Positions 54,863 through 63,880 of a stretch of 64,000 nt of DNA are shown here, in pieces (position 1 is the first letter of the stretch; every line of letters starts with the position of its first letter). The position numbers and the translations under genes were made by a program. Source of the DNA: Kurthia massiliensis. GTDB lineage: Bacteria; Bacillota; Bacilli; Bacillales_A; Planococcaceae. The notes below the pieces were generated by a model that did no database searches, was not told the DNA's origin, and saw only the letters and a list, made by a program, of their open reading frames with translations. Location of the stretch: contig NZ_HE610996.1 of assembly GCF_000285555.1 (NCBI RefSeq), forward strand, positions 650,746-714,745, read 5' to 3'.

Positions 54863-55858
54863 CTATCGTCCCTTTCTACGTTGTTTGAAAAATATAAATG
54901 CAAATACTGGTGCGCCGATAAATGACGTAATGACACCGATTGGTAGCTCGCTCGGTGCAATGACCGTACGTGCTACTAAATCACAGGCAATCAATAAAGT
55001 TGCGCCGTTAATCATTGATAGCGGCAATAAATGGCGATGGTCAGTGCCGAATAATAGACGCGTCATATGTGGCACGACGAGACCGATAAAGCCAATCGTA
55101 CCCGACACAGCGACAGCACAACCGGTTAAAATCGATCCGCCAATTAAAATCATCCATTTACTTCGTTTGACGTTTACGCCTAAATAATGCGCACGCTCTT
55201 CACCGAACAGTAGCGCATTTAATTCTTTACGATTCCACCATAGTAGTGCTGCACCGAGCAACATAAACGGCCAAGTCATTTGAATGTATGGCCAGCCACG
55301 CATCGATACACTCCCCATAATCCAATTTAAAATTTGGCGAAGTTCTTCTCCCGTAAGCGCAATCATAAGCGAAATGACGGAACTTAAAAACGCACTGACA
55401 ATAATCCCTGTTAAAATAAGCGTTTCCATTTTCATCGTCCGGTCAATTAATCTTGCAAATCCGAGTACGATGATCATTGCGCCGAGTGCCCCTATCATAC
55501 TAAAAATCGGTAACGTCAATAATCCGAGTGCAGATGACGATAAACCAAAGAAAATTGTCATCACCGCACCGACAGAAGCTCCTGATGATACGCCGAGTGT
55601 GTACGGATCGGCAAGTGGATTTTTCAATAGCCCTTGGAACGCCGCACCTGCCATTGCAAGTGCTGCACCGACAAGCGCTGCTAAAATGACGCGTGGTAGT
55701 CGGATTTTCCATAAAATATTCGCTGACGCTTCATCGGTAGACGCTGGATCCCACAAAGCTGAAATCGGCACTTTCACAGAACCGATATAAATAGCGAGTG
55801 CTGCGACGATGAGGAATAAACTAATCGACGCAACGTAGCCAATGAACCGCTTCGTCAT
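54863..55858 (-). CDS. btuC: Cobalamin/corrinoid ABC transporter permease BtuC
   Basis: 331 residues, FecCD-type permease with about ten helices. Family segments: KIRLPRVILAALVGAALAMAGAAFQGLLKNPLADPYTLGVSSGASVGA and GTIGFIGLVVPHMTRLLFG (coupling helix region). Start overlaps the btuF stop (TAATG). Two subunits form the membrane channel for B12 precursors. Confidence 0.94.
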   Translation of the reverse strand: MTKRFIGYVASISLFLIVAALAIYIGSVKVPISALWDPASTDEASANILWKIRLPRVILAALVGAALAMAGAAFQGLLKNPLADPYTLGVSSGASVGAVMTIFFGLSSSALGLLTLPIFSMIGALGAMIIVLGFARLIDRTMKMETLILTGIIVSAFLSSVISLMIALTGEELRQILNWIMGSVSMRGWPYIQMTWPFMLLGAALLWWNRKELNALLFGEERAHYLGVNVKRSKWMILIGGSILTGCAVAVSGTIGFIGLVVPHMTRLLFGTDHRHLLPLSMINGATLLIACDLVARTVIAPSELPIGVITSFIGAPVFAFIFFKQRRKGR

Positions 55859-56811
55859 TATTTAAACGCCTCTGGATAAACAGCTTCGGCAATTTCTTCT
55901 AAACCATCTGCTAAACGGGGACCAGTGCGACTAGTTGTATCATCGTCAACTTGCACGACGCGATCTTCTTTTACCGCTGTAATCGTATTAAAGCCATCGC
56001 GTTTTTTCACTTTTTCGATGATGTCTGGTACGTAGTCATACTTGACGATAATGACGTCTGGATTTCCTTTCACAATCGCTTCGGGATCAATTTTGTACCA
56101 GTTTTTACCGCCATCTTTCGCAATATTGTCTGCGCTAATTAAATCAAACATTTCTTGCATGTATGAGCCGTCACCCGCTGTGTAAATGTCTGGTGCATCT
56201 GATGTTTCAACGAATACTTTACGCGTTTCTACATCGGCTTCTTTAATTTTTTGTTGCACGTCCGCTACAGTGTCCTTCATATCGTCGACGATATCATCCG
56301 CTTCGTCTGCTTTATTCGTCACATCACCGATTAATGTAATATCGTCATACGTTTCTTCGAATGAATTGGCATTCGGTACGACAAATACCGTAATTCCTGC
56401 GTCACGCAGTTGCTGTAAGCCCGCTTCATTCGAACTAATTGATGATTCATCAATTAATACAAGGTCAGGTGTTAGTGAAATAATTTTTTCGATATTTGGA
56501 TTCATATCGCCCACTTTTTCTTTTTTTGTCGCTTCTTTCGGGAAATTATCGTTCGTCGTCACACCGATCACTTCATCGTCTAGCCCTAATTCAAACAACG
56601 TTTCAGTAATGCTCGGTGATAACGTAATAATTTTTTTCGGTTCCGATGAAATCGTCACTTCTTTACCCGTCGCATCTTTCATATTTTGTGGGTAAGCCCC
56701 TTGTGTTGTCGTTTCTTTTTTCTCTGTATCATCTGTGTTGTCAGTACCACAACCTGTTAGTAACATCGCTGATACGGCTAATGCCGATCCCCATAATGAC
56801 CATTTTTTCAT
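55858..56811 (-). CDS. btuF: Corrinoid-binding lipoprotein BtuF
   Basis: 317 residues. Signal peptide and lipobox MLLTGC (Cys about 20) anchor it to the membrane; then an acidic Thr/Asp linker and a class III binding protein fold with a rigid helix: PKKIITLSPSITETLFELGLDDEVIGVT, YTAGDGSYMQEMFDLI, RTGPRLADGLEEIAEAVYPE. Start at MKKWSL after AAGGGGGAAA; the frame upstream of it lies in the riboswitch terminator. The substrate (B12 and cobinamide) is inferred from the operon and riboswitch. Confidence 0.93.
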   Translation of the reverse strand: MKKWSLWGSALAVSAMLLTGCGTDNTDDTEKKETTTQGAYPQNMKDATGKEVTISSEPKKIITLSPSITETLFELGLDDEVIGVTTNDNFPKEATKKEKVGDMNPNIEKIISLTPDLVLIDESSISSNEAGLQQLRDAGITVFVVPNANSFEETYDDITLIGDVTNKADEADDIVDDMKDTVADVQQKIKEADVETRKVFVETSDAPDIYTAGDGSYMQEMFDLISADNIAKDGGKNWYKIDPEAIVKGNPDVIIVKYDYVPDIIEKVKKRDGFNTITAVKEDRVVQVDDDTTSRTGPRLADGLEEIAEAVYPEAFK

Positions 56812-56830
56812 ATTATTTTCCCCCTTCAAA

Positions 56831-56860
56831 TAAAAAAGACTCTTGTGCATACAAGAGTCT
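56831..56860 (-). terminator. Expression-platform terminator of the B12 riboswitch
   Basis: Minus-strand AGACTCTTGT pairs perfectly with ACAAGAGTCT around a 4-nt loop, then TTTTTATTT, between the aptamer and btuF. It would form when cobalamin is bound. Confidence 0.9.
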
Positions 56861-56869
56861 CTTAAAAAA

Positions 56870-56995
56870 ATTGACTATCCTCGTAGCACATTCTCATTAC
56901 AACAACGATTGGTAATCTGGCTTCGGGTTTCCCCGTTACAGTGGCGGGACCGCATGAGATTTGCACTCATTTCCCCAATTCGTTGCACGTCTTTA
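56870..56995 (-). promoter_or_regulatory. Cobalamin riboswitch aptamer
   Basis: The conserved B12-box core GCCACTGTAACGGGGAAACC-CGAAGCCAGA reads on the minus strand at about 56918-56948. A long closing helix pairs CAACGA-TTGG (56975-56985) with CCAATCGTTG (56903-56912). The preceding GAGTGCAAATCTCATGCGGTCCCGCC arm is also typical. It precedes the ten-gene uptake and salvage operon and is followed by an intrinsic terminator, so control is at transcription elongation. Confidence 0.95.
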
Positions 56996-57062
56996 ATTGG
57001 TTATCATTATACAGAACTTTAACTTATTAAGAAAGCGTATTCGAAATAGTCAGACTTTTATT

Positions 57063-57100
57063 TATTAAAAAAGCAGTAAGGATGAACCCTTACCGCTTCT
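57063..57100 (-). terminator. Terminator of ywiB-argS
   Basis: Minus-strand AAGCGGTAAGG pairs with CCTTACTGCTT (one mismatch) around GTTCAT, then TTTTAAT, just after the argS stop. Confidence 0.92.
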
Positions 57101-57107
57101 TTTCATA

Positions 57108-58775
57108 TTACATTTTTTCAGGAGCTGCAACGCCAACTAATTTAAGGGCGTTTTTGATTGTTTGTGCAACAGCTGTAATCATTGCAAGACGAGCTGCAGA
57201 ACGTTCTTTGTTGTCAGCATCTAATACTTTTTCAGCATTGTAGAAGCTGTGGAATGTTGCTGCAAGTTCTTGTACGTAGTTTGTAATACGGTGTGGTGCG
57301 CGAACGCGTGCTGCGTCTGCTACGACTTTCGGGAAGTCGCCCATTTTTTTCAATACATCGATATCTTTTTCAGTTGAAAGTGTATCTAAGTTGTCAGTTG
57401 AAGCTGCGAAACCTTTTTCTGACGCTTGACGTAAAATTGAGTGAATACGAGCGTGTGCGTATTGTGCGTAGTATACAGGGTTTTCGTTCGATTGTTTAAC
57501 AGCTAAGTCTAAATCGAAGTCTAAGTGTGTATCACCAGCGCGCATTGCGAAGTTGTAACGTACTGCGTCTAGACCTACTTCTTCAACAAGCTCACGTAAT
57601 GTAACCGCGTTACCTGTACGTTTAGACATTTTGACTTTTTCACCGTCACGTAAAAGGTTTACCATTTGGATTACTTCTACTTCAAGCATATCGCGATCGT
57701 AGCCTAATGCTTCGATTGCAGCTTTCATACGAGGAATGTAACCGTGGTGGTCAGCACCCCAGATGTTAATAATTTTATCGAAACCGCGTTTTAATTTATC
57801 TTCGTGGTATGCGATATCTGGTGTTAAGTAAGTGTAAGAACCATCTGTTTTACGTAATACGCGGTCTTTATCATCACCGAATGTTGTAGAACGGAACCAT
57901 ACTGCACCGTCTTTTTCAAATACGTGACCGTTTTCTTTTAATGTTTTAATCGCTGCTTCTACTTTACCGTCTTTATATAAAGAAGTTTCAGAGAACCATA
58001 CGTCGAAATCAACACGGAAATCTTTTAAGTCTTTTTGAAGTTTACCGAATTCGTGTTTTAAACCGTGTGTACGGAAAAATTCGAAACGTTCTTCATCAGA
58101 TTTGTTTAAAATATCTTCGCCGAATTCTTTTGATAATGTATCTGCGATCACGACGATATCTTTACCGTGGTAACCATCTTCAGGCATGTCCGCTTCGTGG
58201 CCAAGTGCTTGACGGTAACGCGCTTCTAAAGATTTCGCAAGTTTTGTAATTTGGTTACCTGCATCATTGATGTAGTATTCACGTGTTACGTCATAACCAG
58301 CAGCATCTAAAATGTTGCATAATGAGTCACCGATTGAAGCGCCGCGTGCGTGACCTAAGTGAAGGTCCCCAGTTGGGTTCGCTGATACGAATTCAACTTG
58401 TACTTTTTCGTTGCTACCAGCTTCAGAGTGACCGTATTTGTCAGCTTGGTCTAAAACAGTTGGTACGACTTCCGCTAAGTAATCTTTTGCTAATGTGATG
58501 TTCATGAAACCAGGACCAGCGATATCGATTTTTTCGATGTTTGTTCCTTCTGTTTCTAAGTGGTCTAAAATAGCTTGCGCGATGTCGCGAGGTGCTTTTT
58601 TCGCAAGTTTTGTCATTTGCATCGCAATGTTTGTTGCGTAGTCACCGTTTTCTTTGTTACGTGGTGTTTCTAGGTGGATATTTAAAGCACTTGGATCTTC
58701 AACAAGTTCAGCTTTTGTGATTGCTTTTAATAAAGCTTCTTTAACTGCTTGTTGCACTTGTTCTACTGCGTTCAT
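57108..58775 (-). CDS. argS: Arginyl-tRNA synthetase
   Basis: 555 residues. Class I synthetase: the HIGH motif is [14 protein letters not shown] in the [15 protein letters not shown] segment, and KMSKRTGN is the KMSKS counterpart. The N-terminal Add-1 domain (1-115) binds the tRNA D-loop; the C-terminal helical anticodon-binding domain ends PEKM. It overlaps the stop of ywiB (TAATG). No T-box was seen upstream of ywiB. Confidence 0.98.
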   Translation of the reverse strand: MNAVEQVQQAVKEALLKAITKAELVEDPSALNIHLETPRNKENGDYATNIAMQMTKLAKKAPRDIAQAILDHLETEGTNIEKIDIAGPGFMNITLAKDYLAEVVPTVLDQADKYGHSEAGSNEKVQVEFVSANPTGDLHLGHARGASIGDSLCNILDAAGYDVTREYYINDAGNQITKLAKSLEARYRQALGHEADMPEDGYHGKDIVVIADTLSKEFGEDILNKSDEERFEFFRTHGLKHEFGKLQKDLKDFRVDFDVWFSETSLYKDGKVEAAIKTLKENGHVFEKDGAVWFRSTTFGDDKDRVLRKTDGSYTYLTPDIAYHEDKLKRGFDKIINIWGADHHGYIPRMKAAIEALGYDRDMLEVEVIQMVNLLRDGEKVKMSKRTGNAVTLRELVEEVGLDAVRYNFAMRAGDTHLDFDLDLAVKQSNENPVYYAQYAHARIHSILRQASEKGFAASTDNLDTLSTEKDIDVLKKMGDFPKVVADAARVRAPHRITNYVQELAATFHSFYNAEKVLDADNKERSAARLAMITAVAQTIKNALKLVGVAAPEKM

Positions 58776-59215
58776 TATTTTCCCTCCGTATAGCTATATT
58801 CTAAAGTATATTCCCCGACTGATTCCCCACTGACGATTAACTCGTAGCGGACTGTCAGTTCTCCTGTTGTTACTTCATCGTTTAGCGGTTTATTATCAAT
58901 ATGATGCGTACGTACGATGATCGGCATTTCACCAAAGTCAGCTGTATAGTGGCCGCGTTGATCATAGCCTTTCACAAATGGTAAGCGCATTTTGATATCA
59001 CCATTACGCATAATGATACCATCGCTTTCGTCAAAACGTAACGTCGTACGCATCGTTTTGTCGTTTAAAATTTCTTCATATTGAATGTAGACTTTTTTGC
59101 CATCTTTCAACATATAAGAACCATCGACGAAAATTTCCATGATTTCAGGCAATTCACCTGGGTGGTTGATCGTCGTCTTAAATTTCAATTGAATCGGCGT
59201 TGTATTATTACTCAA
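58775..59215 (-). CDS. ywiB: DUF1934 protein (YwiB-like)
   Basis: 146 residues of alternating beta strands, a small calycin-like barrel ([54 protein letters not shown]). The start is TTG ([11 protein letters not shown]), 6 nt after GGAGGA; an ATG at 59281 would add 22 residues across the ribosome site. Coupled to argS as in B. subtilis. Function unknown. Confidence 0.85.
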   Translation of the reverse strand: MSNNTTPIQLKFKTTINHPGELPEIMEIFVDGSYMLKDGKKVYIQYEEILNDKTMRTTLRFDESDGIIMRNGDIKMRLPFVKGYDQRGHYTADFGEMPIIVRTHHIDNKPLNDEVTTGELTVRYELIVSGESVGEYTLEYSYTEGK

Positions 59216-59363
59216 AAAAGCTCCTCCGCTCTTTGTTAATATAACCTTATCATTATAGGATAAGATATAAGTTTTTTTCAAGGCTGTAGCAAAATTTGAA
59301 CGTACTAAACGGACGGAAAAATTTAGTGTATAATAGAACCACTAATCGCTAGGAGAATTTCAC

Positions 59364-60455
59364 ATGATACTTAGCCTTATAATTAATTTTTCGATTTTAT
59401 TTACGTTTATCGTATTGGCGTATTTTTTATATGAGTTTTTCAATTTATCTAACAAACTTTATCGCGCCTATTATCCGATCATTATCGGAATCGGTGGCGG
59501 CGTCATTATCATTTTACTTATGAAAACATCATTGCAATTAGCGACCGGTGTTATCGGCGATGCACGTGCGACAGTATTTTTACTCGTCATTATGCTCGGT
59601 GGTCCGATTTCCGGTTTCATTACCGCGATGATTAGCGGACTTTTCCGCGTGTTTTACCCAGACTTTTCTTGTGAAACGTTGATTTTTGGGATCAACACTT
59701 TTTTAGTCGGCACGATCATTTCACTTTTTGCAATTAAAATGCCGATTAATTGGCGGAATGTGCACGTTTACTTAATAGCATGCGTGTTAGAGTTGGCTTG
59801 TTTCGTCATTATCGCAACCGAAGTGTCGTATAACGATATGAAAATTTGGATTATCGCGATTATGAACTGCCTCGCTTTTTATGCAACGTATGTCGTACTA
59901 CATATTTTTAAAAAGCAATTTGCGTATACGCGCTCTATTGAACGCATTGCCGATACGGACTATTTAACAGGAATGCCAAACAATCGTATTTTCCGCGAAC
60001 AGTTAAAAAAACTGACGGAACAACAACGACCTTTTGCACTCGTGTTAATGGACATTGATCATTTCCGTACAATCAATCAGCAGCACGGCCATTTATACGG
60101 CGACGAAATTTTAAAACAGCTTGCCGTCATGCTCGAAGACTTCGCAAGCACACACAATTGTATGGTTGCACGCGTCAGCAGCGATGAGTTTTACTTTATT
60201 TGCTATGATGCCGCACCTGCCATCGCGTTAACGTACGCGGCAGAGTTGCGCCTATTGCTCGACCGACGAAAGTTCGCCTTATCGAACGGACAAGAAGCGC
60301 AAATTACGATGTCATTTAGCGTCGTCAACTATCCAGATAATGCACAAACAGTCGATGAACTCGTGCAACTCGCGACGTCGACGATGCATGAACATATCGG
60401 TCCGAAACAACCGAACACAATCGTTCATGTCAATCATTTTCAATCATCGAAATAA
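59364..60455 (+). CDS. Membrane GGDEF-domain protein with a degenerate active site
   Basis: 363 residues. N-terminal 5TMR-LYT-type sensor of five to six helices (about 4-25, 38-55, 70-95, 108-125, 133-152, 160-180), with GGPISGFITAMISGLFRVFY as signature. A GGDEF domain spans about 198-355. The active-site signature is SSDEF (272-276) in place of GGDEF, although the metal Asp of DIDHF (230-232) remains, and the C-terminal KxxGRN segment is altered. It is therefore likely weak or inactive as a diguanylate cyclase and may bind GTP or c-di-GMP. Single gene with its own strong terminator. Confidence 0.88.
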   Translation: MILSLIINFSILFTFIVLAYFLYEFFNLSNKLYRAYYPIIIGIGGGVIIILLMKTSLQLATGVIGDARATVFLLVIMLGGPISGFITAMISGLFRVFYPDFSCETLIFGINTFLVGTIISLFAIKMPINWRNVHVYLIACVLELACFVIIATEVSYNDMKIWIIAIMNCLAFYATYVVLHIFKKQFAYTRSIERIADTDYLTGMPNNRIFREQLKKLTEQQRPFALVLMDIDHFRTINQQHGHLYGDEILKQLAVMLEDFASTHNCMVARVSSDEFYFICYDAAPAIALTYAAELRLLLDRRKFALSNGQEAQITMSFSVVNYPDNAQTVDELVQLATSTMHEHIGPKQPNTIVHVNHFQSSK

Positions 60456-60498
60456 AAAAGCTTTCAATGTTCGCCTTTGTCCGTTTGGCGCATTGAAA
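60454..60498 (+). terminator. Terminator of the GGDEF gene
   Basis: AAAAAGCTTTCAATG pairs with CATTGAAAGCTTTTT, with a further CGCC/GGCG pairing inside, right after the stop codon. The T-run makes it efficient on +; A-run allows it on -. Confidence 0.92.
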
Positions 60499-60601
60499 GC
60501 TTTTTCTGCTTGTTGATTTTACTACATACAGAGGCACATGGCTTGGGTTTAGGGTTTCAAATGCCAATACATGTAATAAAAATCACCCAAGACTGCTGTC
60601 C

Positions 60602-60621
60602 AAAGTCTATTGTTAGACTTT
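60602..60621. other. Small perfect hairpin after ywhD
   Basis: AAAGTCTA pairs with TAGACTTT around TTGT, 66 bp past the ywhD stop. Weak U-run on + (TATCTTTT). It may contribute to ywhD termination. Confidence 0.4.
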
Positions 60622-60687
60622 ATCTTTTAGTGTACTTTGTTTTGAAGCTAGTTTCAACCTTACTCGCATAACTTCATAGTTTAGTCA

Positions 60688-61188
60688 CTAGTTCAAATCT
60701 TCGTGCAATTGACCTTCACTACGGTTCCACATTGCTTCATCGAAATCTTTTAAGAAATCACGCAAAACGTGTTTTGATTTTTCATCCATATGTTCGACGA
60801 TTACTTTACGTTTCATTGATTTATCCATTTTGTTCACATGGTCTGCTAAAATTTTATAACCACGACGTTTTTCACGGTTTACGACCATTTCACAAGCTGT
60901 CACACCTGCATAGTATCCGCCTTCAGGTTTTTGTTCAATCGTTACCCATACTAACCAGTAATCTTTACCGCCTTCTGAGTCTTCACGATTTGTCGTAAAT
61001 TTAATACCTTTTTCGACAGCACTACGCGCGTGCATCGCACCGATATCAACCACAGCAGTACCTTCTTCTACGTCAATAATAACAGGTGATACGTTTTCAA
61101 GTGATAACGAGCCGATGCCGTATCCTTTATGTCCATCTGTTGGTGCGTTTTTAATAATGTTAAATTCCATTTTTTTCTTTTCAGCCAT
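60688..61188 (-). CDS. ywhD: YwhD family protein
   Basis: 166 residues matching the YwhD family by EFNIIKNAPTDGHKGYGIGSLSLENVSPVIID, GAMHARSAVEKGIKF and WVTIEQKPEGGYYAGVTACEM. Soluble, mixed alpha/beta. No known function. ATG follows GGAGG. It is a single gene, divergent from ywhB, in the conserved position. Confidence 0.88.
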   Translation of the reverse strand: MAEKKKMEFNIIKNAPTDGHKGYGIGSLSLENVSPVIIDVEEGTAVVDIGAMHARSAVEKGIKFTTNREDSEGGKDYWLVWVTIEQKPEGGYYAGVTACEMVVNREKRRGYKILADHVNKMDKSMKRKVIVEHMDEKSKHVLRDFLKDFDEAMWNRSEGQLHEDLN

Positions 61189-61258
61189 TCCAAAATGCCT
61201 CCGTTCTGATATGATTAACTTAGATTCACTATATTATTATAAACGAGGAGTGTAGTAA

Positions 61259-61444
61259 ATGCCTGTAGTAACGATTAAAATGATTGAAGGTCGTAATGAT
61301 GAACAAAAACGTGCGCTTGTAACAGAAGTGACCGATGCGATTTCACGCACAGTCGATGCACCGAAAGAAAACATTACGATTATCATTGAAGAAATGAAAA
61401 AAGAGCATTACGCAAATGGCGGCGTACGCGCATCTGATAAATAG
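61259..61444 (+). CDS. ywhB: 4-oxalocrotonate tautomerase homologue
   Basis: 61 residues. After removal of Met the catalytic Pro1 is exposed (MPVVTIKMIEGR), with Arg11 and the C-terminal hydrophobic patch of the 4-OT hexamer. It tautomerises 2-hydroxymuconate-like enols in vitro; the physiological substrate in Bacillales is unknown. GAGGAG precedes the ATG. Confidence 0.93.
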   Translation: MPVVTIKMIEGRNDEQKRALVTEVTDAISRTVDAPKENITIIIEEMKKEHYANGGVRASDK

Positions 61445-61463
61445 TCGAAACATTTCGAATACG

Positions 61464-61493
61464 AAAAGGCATTGCGAAAACGCAATGCCTTTT
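61464..61493. terminator. Bidirectional terminator between ywhB and the ABC-F gene
   Basis: AAAAGGCATTGCG pairs perfectly with CGCAATGCCTTTT around AAAA, between convergent genes. Confidence 0.92.
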
Positions 61494-61496
61494 CAA

Positions 61497-63092
61497 TTAT
61501 TTCAGCGCATTAATTTGTATCGTTAATGCGTGAAACTCACGATCAAGTGCATCGTAATCTGCATCGTTTGGCGTTAAAAAACTCAGCTTTCCGAGCACTT
61601 CTTGTCGCCGATTTTCGAGTTGCATTCGTTGTTTTTCTGTCGACGTTTCGATTGTTGCACTCGGTGTTACGAGCTGTTGATTCACAATCTTAAACTGGAT
61701 ACTTGTCGTTTTTTCAACGAAATAACGATCATGTGACACGACGATTACCGTGCCGTTATATTCGTTTAATACGTGCTCAAGTTGCTCACGGCTCTCAAGA
61801 TCTAAATGATTCGTCGGCTCATCTAAAATTAGCACGTTTTTTTGCGCTAAAATGAGTTGCATCAACTTACATTTCACGCGCTCACCCATACTCATATCGC
61901 GTATCGGTTCTTCCCACTGCGCACGTGTAAAACCGAGTTGCACCATCAGTGTTTGTACGACTGCACGTTGCTCAAACGTTGGTCGCTCAAACAATATCGA
62001 TGGCGTCATATCGAGTGGTAAATCAAATACTTGTTGCGTTAAATAGCCGATATTGGCAGCCGGTGAACACCAAATATCCCCTTCATAACTTTCCTGCCCG
62101 AGCAACATTTTCAAGAGCGTCGTTTTCCCTGCACCGTTCGGACCGACAAGCGCAATGCGGTCTCCATATTGAATCGTTGCGTTCACATCGTTAAAAATAA
62201 CACGGCTCCCGTACGACTTTGAAACTGCTTTCAGTTCTATTAGAAATTTACCAGTCGGTTCACTCTGCTGAAATTCAAAGTAGACACGATGCGGTACTTT
62301 CGGTGCCGTCACTTCATGCTTCAACAACTCTTTTTGTAATCGCTTTTCTTTCGACTTTACTTGGTTATCCATCTTTTTCGCTTTGACGCGGAAATATTCT
62401 TTAAAGCCCCCTTGTTTCGTCGATTCACGGTACGCTTTCTCACTCCAAGAAGACAGTTGGTCAAGCTGACTTTCAATACGCGCTTTCTCTGCTTTTTGCT
62501 GTTCGTATTGTTTATGTTGACGCGCAATTTTTGCATCATATTGTTCCACGAAATGCGTATAATTGCCGTTATAGCGTTCCACTTGGTGGTCGTCTACGTG
62601 CCAAATTTCCGTCGCAACATCGTCTAAAAATGCACGGTTATGCGATACGATCACAACGGTACCCCGGTAACGCTTTAGTTGTGTCGTCAACTGTTGCAAG
62701 CTCGCTTCATCTAAATGGTTCGTCGGTTCATCTAGTAGTAAGAGCTGCGCTTTTTGTGCAAATGCCTCCGCTAAGCGTAACTTTAATTTTTCACCGCCGC
62801 TTAGCACGTCGTAATCCGTTGCAGGCATTTGCCATTTTTCTCTCATATTTGTTGGTACTGGGCGTTCAAACGTTTGCGCTTCTTGTGACACGTAAAAGGT
62901 CGACGCTTTTCGGAACCATTCGATATGGCCTGCAGTCGGTTTGAGCTCCCCTGCTAATAATTTTAATAATGTCGACTTTCCTGCACCGTTAATACCGACG
63001 ATGCCGATACGTGCTCCAGCGCGCATCGAGACGTTTATATTGGTTAAAATTGGTTCATACGTCACATCATGTAATGTACATAATACTGTCAT
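61497..63092 (-). CDS. vmlR: ABC-F ribosomal protection protein, VmlR-like
   Basis: 531 residues with two ABC domains and no membrane segment. Domain 1: Walker A GINGAGKST, signature LSGGEKLKLRLAEA. Domain 2: GPNGAGKTT, signature MSMGERVKCKLM, Walker B VLILDEPTNHLDL. The linker (about 195-285) is long and basic (SSWSEKAYRESTKQGGFKEYFRVKAKKMDNQVKSKEKRLQ), like the antibiotic-resistance domain of B. subtilis VmlR, and the C-terminus (RQEVLGKLSFLTPNDADYDALDREF) also matches it. VmlR gives resistance to virginiamycin M, lincomycin and pleuromutilins. The leader attenuator upstream supports induction by such drugs. Spectrum here is inferred. Confidence 0.9.
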   Translation of the reverse strand: MTVLCTLHDVTYEPILTNINVSMRAGARIGIVGINGAGKSTLLKLLAGELKPTAGHIEWFRKASTFYVSQEAQTFERPVPTNMREKWQMPATDYDVLSGGEKLKLRLAEAFAQKAQLLLLDEPTNHLDEASLQQLTTQLKRYRGTVVIVSHNRAFLDDVATEIWHVDDHQVERYNGNYTHFVEQYDAKIARQHKQYEQQKAEKARIESQLDQLSSWSEKAYRESTKQGGFKEYFRVKAKKMDNQVKSKEKRLQKELLKHEVTAPKVPHRVYFEFQQSEPTGKFLIELKAVSKSYGSRVIFNDVNATIQYGDRIALVGPNGAGKTTLLKMLLGQESYEGDIWCSPAANIGYLTQQVFDLPLDMTPSILFERPTFEQRAVVQTLMVQLGFTRAQWEEPIRDMSMGERVKCKLMQLILAQKNVLILDEPTNHLDLESREQLEHVLNEYNGTVIVVSHDRYFVEKTTSIQFKIVNQQLVTPSATIETSTEKQRMQLENRRQEVLGKLSFLTPNDADYDALDREFHALTIQINALK

Positions 63093-63126
63093 GGAAATGA
63101 CCTCCTCATACGGAGGGATAAAAAAA

Positions 63127-63257
63127 TCCCTCCAATTAAAATTGGAAGGATTAGTCAGAGCGCGAACCTAAAAAGGCAGCCGTCGCGCTAACGGCATATA
63201 TAAGAAAGCCATGCTGATGACCTTTCTCTTAATCAATGAATGTGGACAGACTAATCC
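63127..63257 (-). promoter_or_regulatory. Terminator/anti-terminator attenuator in the vmlR-like leader
   Basis: A terminator (TCC-TCCAATT 63127-63137 with AATTGGA-GGA 63140-63150, then TTTTTTT on the minus strand) sits just before the vmlR-like ribosome site. Its first arm overlaps GGATTAGTC (63148-63156), which can instead pair perfectly with GACTAATCC (63249-63257) upstream. Between the two lies the 14-codon leader ORF. This layout fits ribosome-stalling control; which pairing the stalled ribosome favours needs folding. Confidence 0.8.
63168..63212 (-). CDS. Leader peptide of the vmlR-like gene
   Basis: 14 codons, MAFLYMPLARRLPF, ending TAG, with AAAGGT 7 nt before the ATG. It is placed between the two arms of the alternative RNA structure. 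A drug-stalled ribosome on this ORF would free or block the arms, as shown for B. subtilis vmlR and other ABC-F genes. Too short for routine ORF calling. Confidence 0.65.
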   Translation of the reverse strand: MAFLYMPLARRLPF

Positions 63258-63346
63258 TATTTTTTTCACAAAAATATTTGCGCATAAAATAAGATTATTG
63301 AATCATCGTCCGCCCTCATTCCTTTCTTTTCTATATCTATTGTCTA

Positions 63347-63865
63347 TTATACACGTCTTGTATCATTTTTAAACTGTTCAAGCTTGTCAATAAATTGAAA
63401 AGCACGTTCGATTTCTTCATCGGTGAAATTCAACTTTGCTTTAACGACGCGTAGTTTCGCCACTTGCTCCTCACGCGAAAGTGCATCGAAATACAACAGT
63501 GTCGATACGAGCTCTAAAAAACGTGAACTTTGTGTATTCAGCGCGTCAACGACTTTCGTTAAATCGAGCGTTTCACGCGCGAAACAATCGGTAAATGAGG
63601 TTCCCTCTTCAGTGACCGTGTATCGGTATTGTTGATAAGCGCCTTTATCTTCTTTTCGTTCGCTCAAAAAACCCATCGTACAAAGTTCTTCGACACGCAA
63701 CGTTAATTCTTCTGAATACGGACCGTACATATGAAAATGATATTTTTCGTTAAATGGGTAATCGAGTTTTTTCGCGATATACACCATTTTTTGCAATTTT
63801 TTTCGTCCTACGACTTCACCAGCTAATGAAACAAAACGTACCACATTGGCATGTTGTTCTAACAC
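63347..63865 (-). CDS. ywgA: YwgA family protein
   Basis: 172 residues. N-terminal winged-helix-like region (RFVSLAGEVVGRKKLQKMVYIAKKLDYPFNEKYHFHMYGPYSEEL) is the family mark, followed by helices. GTG start, 6 nt after AAAGGGGAG. Ends 15 bp downstream of ywfO in direction of transcription, so the two are one operon as in B. subtilis. The function is not known. Confidence 0.88.
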   Translation of the reverse strand: MLEQHANVVRFVSLAGEVVGRKKLQKMVYIAKKLDYPFNEKYHFHMYGPYSEELTLRVEELCTMGFLSERKEDKGAYQQYRYTVTEEGTSFTDCFARETLDLTKVVDALNTQSSRFLELVSTLLYFDALSREEQVAKLRVVKAKLNFTDEEIERAFQFIDKLEQFKNDTRRV

Positions 63866-63880
63866 GGGTCGCTCCCCTTT

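Noticed and set aside
59216-59363. T-box riboswitch for argS/ywiB
   Set aside because: The gap is only 148 bp, is shared with a divergent gene and shows no T-box core sequence.
60477-60671. 64-codon plus-strand frame after the GGDEF gene
   Set aside because: Its start lies inside the GGDEF gene's terminator, there is no ribosome site and no similarity. The stretch 60499-60687 holds only a small hairpin that I can support.
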